Source of the DNA: Flavobacteriaceae bacterium PS02336
Lineage (GTDB): Bacteria; Bacteroidota; Bacteroidia; Flavobacteriales; Flavobacteriaceae
NCBI GenBank assembly: GCA_029960065.1
Contig: JASCOF010000004.1
Location: forward strand, 1 to 64,000
Direction of reading: 5' to 3'
Length of the DNA stretch: 64,000 nt
Shown one piece after another: positions 1-8,293 of the stretch. The position numbers were made by a program, and so were the translations under genes. The notes under the pieces are model-generated. The model was not told the origin of the DNA. It made no database searches and worked only from the letters and a program-made list of their open reading frames with translations. The number at the start of each line of letters is the position of its first letter. The stretch's first letter is position 1.

Positions 1-104
1 TGGTTATTGCGGCGGGGCTCACCTCTTCCCATCCCGAACAGAGAAGTTAAGCCCGCCTGCGCAGATGGTACTGCAGTTTTGTGGGAGAGTATGTCGTCGC
101 CTTT
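1..104 (+). rRNA. rrf: 5S ribosomal RNA, 5' end just outside the window
   Basis: The segment has the typical Bacteroidota 5S core: CCCATCCCGAACAGAGAAGT (loop B/C region), then AAGCCCGCCTGCGC and TGGGAGAGTATGTCGTCGCC near the 3' end. The 3' GTCGCC can pair with an expected 5' GGTGGT. The window starts at TGGTT, so only two or so bases of the 5' end are missing. The 3' end is estimated from this pairing. It would be the last gene of an rRNA operon lying to the left. Confidence 0.93.
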
Positions 105-112
105 CTTTTAAG

Positions 113-150
113 AATCCTCATCATTTTATGATGAGGATTTTTTTTTTTGG
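113..150 (+). terminator. Terminator of the rRNA operon
   Basis: A perfect 12-bp stem (113-124 with 128-139) with a TTT loop is followed by an uninterrupted T run. It lies directly after the 5S gene. The stretch from 150 to 446 holds no gene I can support, only AT-rich DNA with candidate promoters for the next gene. Confidence 0.9.
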
Positions 151-394
151 TTATAACTGTCTTTAACGCAGAAGACTGGATCTCCCTATTAAAAAAAACA
201 AGACTTTTTCAGCTGCATTTTTGTTAACCGGGAATACAGCAGACAAAATGGACTAAAGGAGAGGAACTATATTAGTATCTTATTCTTTATTATTTGAAGT
301 TTTAGAGTATATTCTCTCTTTGTTCATCTATTGTTTTGTTTTTGCAAAATTGTTTTAAGCTATATTTGTTTCACTTCTAAAGTGTTTTTTTCGA

Positions 395-422
395 TTTGCT
401 TTGTGATTATATTTTAAATTTG
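395..422 (+). promoter_or_regulatory. Candidate promoter of the Crp/Fnr-type regulator
   Basis: A perfect Bacteroidota -7 element, TAAATTTG at 415-422, is preceded by TTTG at 395-398 with a 16-base spacer. A second -7-like word, TATATTTG, is at 361-368. The start codon is at 447, giving a leader of about 20 bases from the nearer element. Either could be used. Confidence 0.5.
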
Positions 423-446
423 ATTTTTAAAATAAGGCTATAAGGA

Positions 447-1010
447 ATGGACGAACTAATTAAAATTATAAATAGTTTTCAGGTGCTGGATATAGAGACA
501 GAACTTGAAATAAGAAAGTATTTTGTTCAGGAAGATTTTAAAAAAGGGGAGTTTTTAGTTCGAGAAGGCAGAATATGTGATAAAATATATTTTATAAAAT
601 CTGGTGCTATTCGAAGGTTTTGCTTGGAAGATGAAGCAGAAGTTACAAAATGGATTTATACTGATAATCAGTTTGTGACATCGATGAGTAGTTATTTTGA
701 ACAGAAGTCTTCATTTGAAATTTTACAAGCTTCTGAAAATTCAACCCTTTATTCTTTATCTTATTCGGATGAACAAATTTTGCTGAGATACCCGCTTTTT
801 GCAAAATTTCATATTAATCAGTTGCGTTTATATCTTTCTAGAATAAATGAATTCCATCATTTGTTTAGAACAATGACGGCTCAGCAGAAATATTTCTTCC
901 TCTTAAATTCTTTTCCTCAGATTATTATTAAAGCCAAATTGAAAGATGTTGCTTCGTTAATTGGGGTTAGTCAAGAAACCTTAAGCAGAATTCGAGCATC
1001 AATTTCTTGA
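447..1010 (+). CDS. Crp/Fnr family transcriptional regulator
   Basis: This is a 187-residue cytoplasmic regulator. Residues about 30-115 form a cyclic-nucleotide-binding-type beta roll (FKKGEFLVREG, then DKIYFIKSGAIR). The C-terminus (residues about 160-187) is a short helix-turn-helix with LKDVASLIGVSQETLSRI. This compact size is usual for the many Crp/Fnr paralogues of Flavobacteria, whose effectors are mostly unknown. No cysteine cluster for an FeS centre is visible, so an oxygen-sensing Fnr role is not supported. The stand-alone lpxA lies 64 bases downstream on the same strand and may be co-transcribed or controlled by it (inference). Confidence 0.88.
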   Translation: MDELIKIINSFQVLDIETELEIRKYFVQEDFKKGEFLVREGRICDKIYFIKSGAIRRFCLEDEAEVTKWIYTDNQFVTSMSSYFEQKSSFEILQASENSTLYSLSYSDEQILLRYPLFAKFHINQLRLYLSRINEFHHLFRTMTAQQKYFFLLNSFPQIIIKAKLKDVASLIGVSQETLSRIRASIS

Positions 1011-1074
1011 CATTGCATCAAAAGAAATTATTTCTATTTTTTTGATTTTTGTAAACTAATTAAAAGTTTAGAAA

Positions 1075-1848
1075 TTGAAAAATACTTTTGTTCATAAAAA
1101 AGCATTGCTTGGAAAGCATATTACTATTGGAAATAATACTACTATTGAAGATGACGTAATAATAGGTGATAATACTCAAATCGGAAATAATGTTACTATT
1201 TTAAATGGTACGAGAATTGGAAAAAATTGTCAGATACATTCAAATGTTATTTTAGGTGGACTTCCGCAGGATTTAAAATATAAAAACGAATACACAATTT
1301 TAGAAATTGGTCATAATAATATAATCAGGGAGTTTGTTACCATTAATAGAGGAACTGCTTCCAAATATAAAACTTCGATTGGGAGTTCCAATTTAATTAT
1401 GTCTAATGCTCATATTGGACATGATTGTGTAGTAGGCGATAACTGTGTAATAGGTTTTAGTGTTGGATTAGCGGGTGAAGTTCAAGTTGGGGACTGGGTA
1501 AATATAAGTGGATTAACTGCTGTTCATCAATTTTCGGTTATTGGAGAACATTCTATGATTAGTGGTTTAAGCCGCGTTGTTAAAGATATTCCGCCTTATA
1601 TTATAGCCGCTCGTGAACCTTCGCAATATTTAGGGCTAAATCTAGTTGGGTTGAAGCGAAGAGGATTCGATTCTGGTAAGCTGCAAGAATTAAAAGCAAT
1701 TTATAGAATTTTATTTCAAGAAAGGAGAAATACGAAAGTTGCCTTGGAATTAATTGAGAGTAGATTTGAACAAACAATAGAACGAGATCGAATTATCGAT
1801 TTTGTTCGTCGGTCAAAGCGTGGAATGTTAAAAGGCTTCAACGAATGA
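1075..1848 (+). CDS. lpxA: Acyl-ACP--UDP-N-acetylglucosamine O-acyltransferase (LpxA family), isolated copy
   Basis: LpxA transfers a 3-hydroxyacyl chain from acyl-ACP to UDP-GlcNAc in the first step of lipid A synthesis. The 257-residue protein has left-handed beta-helix hexapeptide repeats over residues 8-190. It carries LpxA hallmarks GGLPQDLKYK (61-70), REFVTINRGT (85-94) and NAHIGHDC (111-118); His116 aligns with the catalytic His of the E. coli enzyme. The C-terminal helical part is present, so the gene is full length. It starts with TTG at 1075 (no better ATG). Bacteroidota usually keep lpxA next to lpxD and lpxC-fabZ; here it is alone behind a Crp/Fnr gene, so it may be a second copy for altered lipid A or another acylated sugar. 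Confidence 0.85.
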   Translation: MKNTFVHKKALLGKHITIGNNTTIEDDVIIGDNTQIGNNVTILNGTRIGKNCQIHSNVILGGLPQDLKYKNEYTILEIGHNNIIREFVTINRGTASKYKTSIGSSNLIMSNAHIGHDCVVGDNCVIGFSVGLAGEVQVGDWVNISGLTAVHQFSVIGEHSMISGLSRVVKDIPPYIIAAREPSQYLGLNLVGLKRRGFDSGKLQELKAIYRILFQERRNTKVALELIESRFEQTIERDRIIDFVRRSKRGMLKGFNE

Positions 1849-1915
1849 TTTTTTGCTTTAAACAGTTACGGAATAATTTTCAATTTTATTAAATTTAAGA
1901 AATTATTTTAATGGA

Positions 1916-2515
1916 ATGCTTATGACAAGCTATAATGGGAATTCGAAAGTTGATTTTTACTTCGAAAAGGCAGAAAAATGGAAAGAAGAACTTGAGCAGT
2001 TAAGAGCTGTGGTTTTAGACTGTCATCTTGTAGAAGAATTAAAATGGGGCTGTCCTTGTTATACTTTTGAAAATGCAAATATAGTTTTGATACACGCTTT
2101 TAAAGAATATTGTGCTTTTTTATTTTTTAAAGGGGCATTAATGAAAGATCCAGAACATATCTTAATTCAGCAGACAGATAATGTTCAAGCGGCACGTCAA
2201 GTCCGTTTTGTTAACGTCAAAGATATTATCGGTAAAAAAGATTCTTTAAAAAGATATATTTACGAAGCGGCGGAAATTGAGAAGGAAGGTTTAAAAGTTG
2301 AACTAAAGAAGGTATCTGAATTTGAGATTGCAAAAGAATTTCAAGATAAAATGGATGAGAATTCTGATTTGAAGAATGCCTTTTATGCTTTAACACCAGG
2401 AAGACAAAGAGCTTATCTGCTTCATTTTTCTCAGCCTAAACAATCAAAAACTCGAGAAGCTAGAGTGGAGAAAAATATCCCGCAAATTTTAAACGGAAAA
2501 GGTTTGAATGATTAG
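1916..2515 (+). CDS. DUF1801 / YdeI-OmpD-associated family protein
   Basis: A 199-residue soluble protein. The N-terminal half (residues about 15-110) resembles DUF1801 (iron-chaperone Fra/YdhG-like fold), with VEELKWGCPCYTFENANIV and FFKGALMKDP. The C-terminal part (about 135-199) matches the YdeI/OmpD-associated tail, with ALTPGRQRAYLLHFSQPKQS followed by TREARVEK. This pairing is common in Flavobacteria, but no reaction is known. The start is ATG at 1916; a second ATG two codons later is equally possible. It is closed by a strong terminator, so it may end the crp-lpxA transcript or be a single gene. Confidence 0.8.
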   Translation: MLMTSYNGNSKVDFYFEKAEKWKEELEQLRAVVLDCHLVEELKWGCPCYTFENANIVLIHAFKEYCAFLFFKGALMKDPEHILIQQTDNVQAARQVRFVNVKDIIGKKDSLKRYIYEAAEIEKEGLKVELKKVSEFEIAKEFQDKMDENSDLKNAFYALTPGRQRAYLLHFSQPKQSKTREARVEKNIPQILNGKGLND

Positions 2516-2525
2516 AAATACAAAA

Positions 2526-2553
2526 GAAAACTCCTTTTAATAAAGGAGTTTTT
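2526..2553 (+). terminator. Terminator, AAACTCC family
   Basis: The hairpin AAACTCCTTT/AAAGGAGTTT is followed by T residues. It lies between the DUF1801 gene and the convergent EamA gene, so it may act in both directions. Confidence 0.85.
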
Positions 2554-2561
2554 ACTTTAAT

Positions 2562-3452
2562 CTAAGAAATTTGTTGTTTGGCTATTTCTTTTTTCTTCAT
2601 CGAAATTATGGATTGTAGTAACACGGAAGTCATTACCAAACTTATTCCGATATAAAAAGCAAAGTTGATTGTTTTACCTTCATCAAAAAATAGAAACGCT
2701 AGAATGATTGCATAAATAGGTTCTAAGTTGAAAGTTAAATTAACTGTAAATGCAGGAATCTTTTTAAGTGACTCGGCAAACATTACATATAAAGCGACCG
2801 TACAGCAAGAAGCTAAAATAAATAAATAAAAAGCATCTTTTAAACTCGGAATAAAAGATTCTTCTGGAAAATAATAAAAGTAGATTGGAAGTGCTAATCC
2901 TAAAATAAGTGTTCCGCCGAACATCTGATAAAGATTGATTAGTTTACTATCGTAAAATTGTACTAATTTTTCGTTGTAAATTGTATATAAAGCAGCGAAA
3001 GCAGAAGAAATTACTCCCAGCAGAATTCCTAGCTGATAAGAAGAATCAAAATGAAAAATCAAACTTATTCCTAAAAGAGTTAGTAAACTTAATAAGCCTT
3101 GAACGATATTGAATCTCTTTTTGTTAATTATTGGTTCAAAAATAGCGGTAAAGAAACTCGTTAGGCAATAACAAACTACACCAATTGAAATGTTTGAGTA
3201 TTTTATACTGGCATAAAAAAATATCCAGTGAATCGTTATAAGTATTCCTGCTTTCGAGATTTTTAATATTTCTGAAAAGGATTGAAGTCCTTTTAGCTTA
3301 TATGATTTTAAAATAAAAAATAAAATAATAGAAGAAAAGAAAACGCGATACCAAACTAATGTAAGTTCATTAAGAGAAATAAGTTTTCCAAAAATGCCAG
3401 TAAAGCCGGCTAGTAACACTGCAGCGTGCAGTATCAAATATGATTTTTTCAT
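2562..3452 (-). CDS. EamA/DMT family transporter
   Basis: A 296-residue inner-membrane protein with about ten hydrophobic helices arranged as two similar five-helix halves (residues about 3-130 and 140-280), the EamA (RhaT-like) pattern. PIINKKRF joins the halves, and the second ends in FNLEPIYAIILAFLFFDEG, a typical EamA signature. The substrate cannot be told from sequence; relatives export metabolites such as amino acids. The gene is alone, with a 380-base region upstream that contains possible RNA stems. Confidence 0.85.
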   Translation of the reverse strand: MKKSYLILHAAVLLAGFTGIFGKLISLNELTLVWYRVFFSSIILFFILKSYKLKGLQSFSEILKISKAGILITIHWIFFYASIKYSNISIGVVCYCLTSFFTAIFEPIINKKRFNIVQGLLSLLTLLGISLIFHFDSSYQLGILLGVISSAFAALYTIYNEKLVQFYDSKLINLYQMFGGTLILGLALPIYFYYFPEESFIPSLKDAFYLFILASCCTVALYVMFAESLKKIPAFTVNLTFNLEPIYAIILAFLFFDEGKTINFAFYIGISLVMTSVLLQSIISMKKKEIAKQQIS

Positions 3453-3833
3453 AATAAGTTGTCTATCCCTTTTGGGATTTATTTTTGAATATTAATAATG
3501 TGACCTGATGTAAAGACACAAGGAATTAGACTGATAATTTCAGTCAGGTGCCAATACTAAAAAAGTATTATTAATTTTCTGGTGGTGAAAGACAACCTGC
3601 TACGTGCATATTCGATTTTGTAAGTGAAGCAAACTTAGCAAAAAGCTGTTGAAGGAAAAAGTTATAAAAGTTATATAAATGTGAAAGTTTTAACTTTTGC
3701 ATTATCAAATAGATTCAAACAGTACTAATTAATGTTGAAATAATTGAATGACCTTGATTTTGATTTGAATATTAATTTATAGAACTTGCGGAGCTTCAAA
3801 TTAATAACTTAATACCAAAATGCAATCGAATTA
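3453..3833. other. Gene-free intergenic stretch with possible RNA hairpins
   Basis: No open frame of note lies here. Between about 3505 and 3610 several complementary words occur: ACCT...GACTGA with TCAGTC-AGGT, then AATACT/AGTATT, followed by GGTGGTGAAAGACAACCTGC. It is the leader of the EamA gene on the minus strand and lies upstream of the acyltransferase gene on the plus strand. I could not match it to a known riboswitch. Confidence 0.35.
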
Positions 3834-4934
3834 ATGAGTACAAGTAAATTACCCGCGGCAGTTCTGAATACCAAACAACATTTTGAAATTCTTGATGGAC
3901 TTAGAGGTATTGCCGCCTTTGCAGTTGTTGTTTTTCATTTTATGGAATGGATTTATACGGATCCAAGTAAAAATTTTATTGGGCATGGATTTTTAGCTGT
4001 AGATTTCTTCTTTTGCCTTTCGGGTTTTGTTATCGGATATGCTTATGATGATCGTATTGCAAAAATGGGAATATGGAATTTTTTTGTAGCTCGAATTATC
4101 CGTCTTCATCCTTTAGTTATTGCAGGATCTATTTTGGGTTTACTAGCATTTTTATTTGATCCTTTTGGTGGACATTTAGAATTGTATAGTACGGGTAAAA
4201 TTATTTTAACATTTATCTGTTCTTTATTTTTAATACCGCTTCCTGTAATAGCAGACAGAGGTTTTAATTTGTTTAGTTTTAATGCGCCAGCGTGGTCGCT
4301 GTTTTGGGAGTATATTGCCAATATTTTTTACGCTGTTCTTCTCTATCGAATTGGTAGAAGCCTTTTGGTTCTATTAACTATTCTTGCAGGAGCGGCTATC
4401 TGCTTAGTTGCTTACAATTCGGGTAATTTATTAGGAGGCTGGAGCGGACCAACTTTTTGGGACGGCTGTGCTAGAATTTCTTATTCATTTTTAATGGGAT
4501 TGCTTATTTATCGCTTCAATTTGATTATTAAAAATAAACTTGGATTTGCTGGTTTAAGTTTACTACTGCTACTGGCTTTTATTATGCCGTTTTCAGAATG
4601 GAATTGGTTAACTGAGCCTTTGGTAGTGTTATTTTATTTTCCACTATTGATTTCTTTAGGAGCGGGAGCTGTTCTAAAACCTGGGCTGGAAAAAATCTGC
4701 CAGTTTTCTGGAAATATTTCTTATCCGTTATATATGACCCATTATGCGGTTTTATGGATGTTTGGAAATTACTATATTAACTATAAGCCAGATACTACGC
4801 AATTGACTTTAATCGTAGTAACTTCTGTAATTTTGCTTGTTGGTTTCGCATATTTAGTAATGATAGTCTATGATATTCCGTTAAGAAATTATTTAAATGC
4901 TAAAAGAAAGAAAAACATAGGGAAGAATTCTTAA
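3834..4934 (+). CDS. Acyltransferase family 3 (OafA/YrhL-like) membrane protein
   Basis: A 366-residue membrane protein of about ten helices. It shows the acyltransferase-3 signature LDGLRGIAAFAVVVFHF near the N-terminus, with the R-X10-H motif formed by Arg24 and His35. Members move acetyl or other short acyl groups across the inner membrane onto sugars of O-antigen, exopolysaccharide or peptidoglycan. There is no SGNH domain, so it is the short single-domain type. It stands alone, followed 79 bases later by a membrane-anchored AraC regulator that could control it (inference). The acceptor is unknown. Confidence 0.86.
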   Translation: MSTSKLPAAVLNTKQHFEILDGLRGIAAFAVVVFHFMEWIYTDPSKNFIGHGFLAVDFFFCLSGFVIGYAYDDRIAKMGIWNFFVARIIRLHPLVIAGSILGLLAFLFDPFGGHLELYSTGKIILTFICSLFLIPLPVIADRGFNLFSFNAPAWSLFWEYIANIFYAVLLYRIGRSLLVLLTILAGAAICLVAYNSGNLLGGWSGPTFWDGCARISYSFLMGLLIYRFNLIIKNKLGFAGLSLLLLLAFIMPFSEWNWLTEPLVVLFYFPLLISLGAGAVLKPGLEKICQFSGNISYPLYMTHYAVLWMFGNYYINYKPDTTQLTLIVVTSVILLVGFAYLVMIVYDIPLRNYLNAKRKKNIGKNS

Positions 4935-5013
4935 ATGGTAAATTTCAGTTTGACTTTCCGTAAGAATATTTCTTATATTCGTTTTGATAAAAATTTAAAA
5001 AATAAAATAGTGA

Positions 5014-6159
5014 ATGGATAAGATTAATTTATTAGTTATTGCAACCTTAATTACCTTGTTCATTTCATTATTGCTTATATTTTTTCTGCTTACAGTTAAA
5101 ACAAAAGATAAAACAAGTAACATTCTTTTTGCTGTTTTTCTTTTTTTAAATGCTGTAGATTCAACAGATCCTCTATTCGGATTACTTTCTGACGGACCTT
5201 CAAATTTGGGAATGTTTAAAACTACAGTTGCTTTTTTGCAAATCCCGATTTTTTACCTCTATGTATTATCAGTTTCTTATTCTGATTTTAGACTCAAACC
5301 TCAATATCTCATACATGCTGTTCCGTTTTTAATTGTAAATGCTGTGTTAATGCCGCGTTTCTATTTCGCAGATGCCGCTTCAAAAATGGATTTTATTGTA
5401 AATCGTAAAAGCATGATCGAATTGCAGTTTAGTCATATTTTGCTGCATATTCAGATCATTGTATATTTCACCGCTATTTTTATATTATTAAAAAAAGCAA
5501 AAAAGCTATATGTAGAAAATAACGCGGGAACCCATATTAATTCCTATAATTGGTTATTTCAGTTTACGACTCTTCTCTCCATCTTGTATTTGGTGGCCAT
5601 AGTAAAAAATGTTTTTAAATTTTCAGAATATCCAGATATCTCTGAATGGATAAAAGTTGGAATTATGGTATTACAGCCCTTTATTATTTGCTGGTATTTG
5701 TTTAAAGCTTTGAATAATCCAGATTTATTTAGGAATATAGATTCAAAATTAAAACTGGTAAGAGATATTATTTCTGAAGAAAGAATTAATACTTCTGCAC
5801 CAATCGCAGTAAATGATAAAATGTACAGTGAAGAGTTATTGAAACTGCGAAAGTATATGAATGAAAAAAAGCCATTTCTTAATCCTTCGTTGACCATACA
5901 AGATGTCTCAAACGACATTCAAATTCCTGTACGAGATCTATCTCTTTTAATCAACCATAAATTAGAACAGCATTTTTACGATTTTATTAATGCCTATCGA
6001 ATAGAAAATGCAAAGGATATTTTAAAAGATGTGACAAAAAGTAAAGTGACAATTTTAGAAATTTTGTACGAAGTAGGTTTTAATTCAAAATCTTCTTTCA
6101 ATAGTGCTTTTAAAAAACACACAGGTTTTACTCCTACTGATTTTCGTAAAGCATTGTAG
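5014..6159 (+). CDS. AraC family regulator with N-terminal membrane sensor region
   Basis: A 381-residue protein. The first ~235 residues hold about seven hydrophobic segments (for example LLVIATLITLFISLLLIFFL at 6-25), a 7TM-like sensor half. The last ~100 residues form an AraC double helix-turn-helix: LTIQDVSNDIQIP (first HTH) and ILEILYEVGFNSKSSFNSAF with the conserved KKHTGFTPTDFRK end. This layout is common in Flavobacteria, and the ligand is unknown. It would bind DNA from the inner membrane. Neighbours are the acyltransferase upstream and a secreted serine hydrolase downstream. Confidence 0.87.
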   Translation: MDKINLLVIATLITLFISLLLIFFLLTVKTKDKTSNILFAVFLFLNAVDSTDPLFGLLSDGPSNLGMFKTTVAFLQIPIFYLYVLSVSYSDFRLKPQYLIHAVPFLIVNAVLMPRFYFADAASKMDFIVNRKSMIELQFSHILLHIQIIVYFTAIFILLKKAKKLYVENNAGTHINSYNWLFQFTTLLSILYLVAIVKNVFKFSEYPDISEWIKVGIMVLQPFIICWYLFKALNNPDLFRNIDSKLKLVRDIISEERINTSAPIAVNDKMYSEELLKLRKYMNEKKPFLNPSLTIQDVSNDIQIPVRDLSLLINHKLEQHFYDFINAYRIENAKDILKDVTKSKVTILEILYEVGFNSKSSFNSAFKKHTGFTPTDFRKAL

Positions 6160-6290
6160 TTTAGTTTTTTGTAATTATTCGTACTCATTTTTTTATACAA
6201 ATGCGTACGAATAGTTTTATTCGGTCGTGTACCATAAGTTTCTTTTGCAAGTTTGTATCGAAATAAATTTATAACTATAAAAACGATACG

Positions 6291-7376
6291 ATGAAAACTT
6301 CAGTAAAACTTTTAACCGCACTTTTATTAATAGCGAACTTTTCTTTTGCACAAAGAATTTCTCAAAAGATAGATTCTATAATAAAAGATAATTACCAGCA
6401 AAATCCCAAAGTAGGTATTAGTGTAGGCTTTATTTTAAACAATGAAGAATATTATACTGCATATGGGAATCTGAATGATGATAGTGAAGCTAAAATTGAC
6501 AAGAACTCCATATTTGAAATTGCGTCTATTACTAAAATTTTAACCTCAAATTTAATAGCACAAGCTGCTATCGAGAAAAAATTAAAACTGGATGATTATA
6601 TCGACAGCTATCTTCCAAAAGAGTATATACTGCAAAACAATCTTAAAAACAAAATTACAATTTCAGATCTGGCTTCTCATCAATCAGGTTTGCCAGATAT
6701 AGATTTTGGGAAATTAATCGAACTAAATCCGCAGCAGCCTGTAAGTAATGTAACAATAGAAACATTGGCAGTAATTATCAATAAATGCACTGAATTAAAA
6801 GATTATGGTAAATACCGTTATTCTACGATTGGATATACTTTACTCGGACAAATATTAGAAAAAGTATATAACAAGAGTTATGATGAAATTATCACAAGCA
6901 AAATGATAAAATCATTAAAAATGACCAATACACTAACTAAGGATTTTAATGTAAAAAACCGTACAGTTGGCCACAATCCTGACGGAGGTGTTCAAGAGTT
7001 TTTTAATTGGAATGTTACGGCGCCTGCAGGATTAATAAAATCAAATGCATGTGATATGGTTACCTTCTTAAAAGCAGTTTTAAACAAAGAAAGTAAAGTT
7101 GGTAAAGCAGCAATTATTACCGAAAAAATATTTTACAAGGATGAAAAGAGAGAATTGGGATTGGGTACAAATATCATGAAAGATGATCAAAACATAATTT
7201 ATATGAAAAGCGGTGATTCTATGGGACAGTCTTCAATAATATGTTATGACAGAGCTAAAAAATGGGGAATTACTATATTGTTAAATTACAGAAATTCAAA
7301 AATGAGACAAACACTTCTAGATAAGATTTATGAGTCAATATTAAAGAATATGAGACCTGAAAATGCAAGTTTGTAA
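6291..7376 (+). CDS. Secreted serine hydrolase, beta-lactamase/D-alanyl-D-alanine carboxypeptidase family
   Basis: A 361-residue protein with a signal peptide (residues 1-20, ending SFA-Q), so periplasmic or secreted. It has the class C beta-lactamase fold motifs: S79-I-T-K82 (SxxK nucleophile and base) and Y-S-T in YRYSTIGYTLLG in place of the usual YxN. The third motif is weak (KSGDSMGQ where HTG or KTG is expected). Members hydrolyse peptide, ester or lactam bonds; the altered second and third motifs argue against assuming beta-lactamase activity. It is a single gene closed by a strong terminator. Confidence 0.83.
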   Translation: MKTSVKLLTALLLIANFSFAQRISQKIDSIIKDNYQQNPKVGISVGFILNNEEYYTAYGNLNDDSEAKIDKNSIFEIASITKILTSNLIAQAAIEKKLKLDDYIDSYLPKEYILQNNLKNKITISDLASHQSGLPDIDFGKLIELNPQQPVSNVTIETLAVIINKCTELKDYGKYRYSTIGYTLLGQILEKVYNKSYDEIITSKMIKSLKMTNTLTKDFNVKNRTVGHNPDGGVQEFFNWNVTAPAGLIKSNACDMVTFLKAVLNKESKVGKAAIITEKIFYKDEKRELGLGTNIMKDDQNIIYMKSGDSMGQSSIICYDRAKKWGITILLNYRNSKMRQTLLDKIYESILKNMRPENASL

Positions 7377-7402
7377 AAATCCAGTTGTAGAAAATACAAT
7401 GT

Positions 7403-7434
7403 AAAAACTCCTTAATTTCTTAAGGAGTTTTTAA
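7403..7434 (+). terminator. Terminator, AAACTCC family
   Basis: A perfect 13-bp stem AAAAACTCCTTAA/TTAAGGAGTTTTT has a four-base loop. It is almost identical to the hairpin at 11981. It lies between two convergent genes, so it may act for both. Confidence 0.9.
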
Positions 7435-7462
7435 TTTAGGTTATTAGTGAATCTAATTCCTC

Positions 7463-8026
7463 TTATAAATTATCTTGAATACGGTTCGTTATTTCTTCAA
7501 TTGTACCCATTCCGTCAAAAGTCAGAACTTTAATTTTCGATTTCATATATTCGATTGCAGGTCTTGTTGAATTTTCAAAAACTTCAATTCTTTTAAGATG
7601 GATATTGGTGTCTTTGTCGTCTTTTCGATTAGAAGTTTCAGCTCTTTTTTTTGCTCTTTTTAAAAGTTCTTCTTTTGGAACATCAATATTAATTACTTTG
7701 CCAATTTCTAGATTTTTAGATTTTACGAGTTCTAATAAATCGTTTACTTGTGGTTCAGTTCTTGGATATCCGTCTAAAATAATCCCGTTAGCGGCAATAT
7801 TCTCATCTAATATTTTACTGAAAAGATCTTTCATGATCGAGTCTGGAACCAGATCTCCTTTTTCTTCATATTGAGACATTATTTTTCCAATTTCTGTTTC
7901 ATTTTGCTTTTCCAAACGGCATCTATCTCCAGTTGAAATATGCTCAAATTTAAGTTCGTCTTTTAAAATTTCACACTGAGTACCTTTTCCTGAATAAGGA
8001 GGACCAGTAATTATTAATATTTCCAT
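7463..8026 (-). CDS. Adenylate-kinase-like nucleoside monophosphate kinase, second copy
   Basis: A 187-residue P-loop kinase of the AdK family, which moves phosphate from ATP to a nucleoside monophosphate. Visible motifs are the P-loop GPPYSGKGTQ (7-16), HISTGDRCR for the NMP-binding part, LDGYPRTEPQ, and a short lid with RAKKRAETSNRKDDKD. The lid is small and lacks the zinc-binding cysteines of long AdKs. The canonical adk lies at 50113 in this same window (GKPGAGKGTQ), so this is a diverged paralogue. The GPPYSG P-loop and STGDRCRLE differ from the adk words GKPGAG and STGDIFRFN. Substrate could be AMP, CMP or another nucleotide. Alone and convergent with the serine hydrolase. Confidence 0.82.
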   Translation of the reverse strand: MEILIITGPPYSGKGTQCEILKDELKFEHISTGDRCRLEKQNETEIGKIMSQYEEKGDLVPDSIMKDLFSKILDENIAANGIILDGYPRTEPQVNDLLELVKSKNLEIGKVINIDVPKEELLKRAKKRAETSNRKDDKDTNIHLKRIEVFENSTRPAIEYMKSKIKVLTFDGMGTIEEITNRIQDNL

Positions 8027-8293
8027 TCTATACTATTTTAATTTTCTTTTGATTCTTTAAAGATACAAAGGATTTATCTTGGACTAGTAAGGAATCACGT
8101 ACTTGTAAATAAAAAATACTTTGTTTCTAAAACCAGCTAAAAAATGTCATTAGCTGAGATATTTCTAAAAAGATCGCTGAATAATAAAAACAATTCATCT
8201 ACTGAAAATAACAATTCGGTCAATAAAAATTGAAGGATTTAAAGAATAAAAATATTTTTACATCAAAATCAAAATAACCATAACCTATTTACT

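Noticed and set aside
3497..3620. SAM or TPP riboswitch upstream of the EamA gene
   Set aside because: A few short words resemble these classes (GGTGCC, ACCTGATG) but in the wrong order, so no class was assigned.
7463..8026. Second adenylate kinase considered a pseudogene
   Set aside because: The frame is full length and all main motifs are intact.
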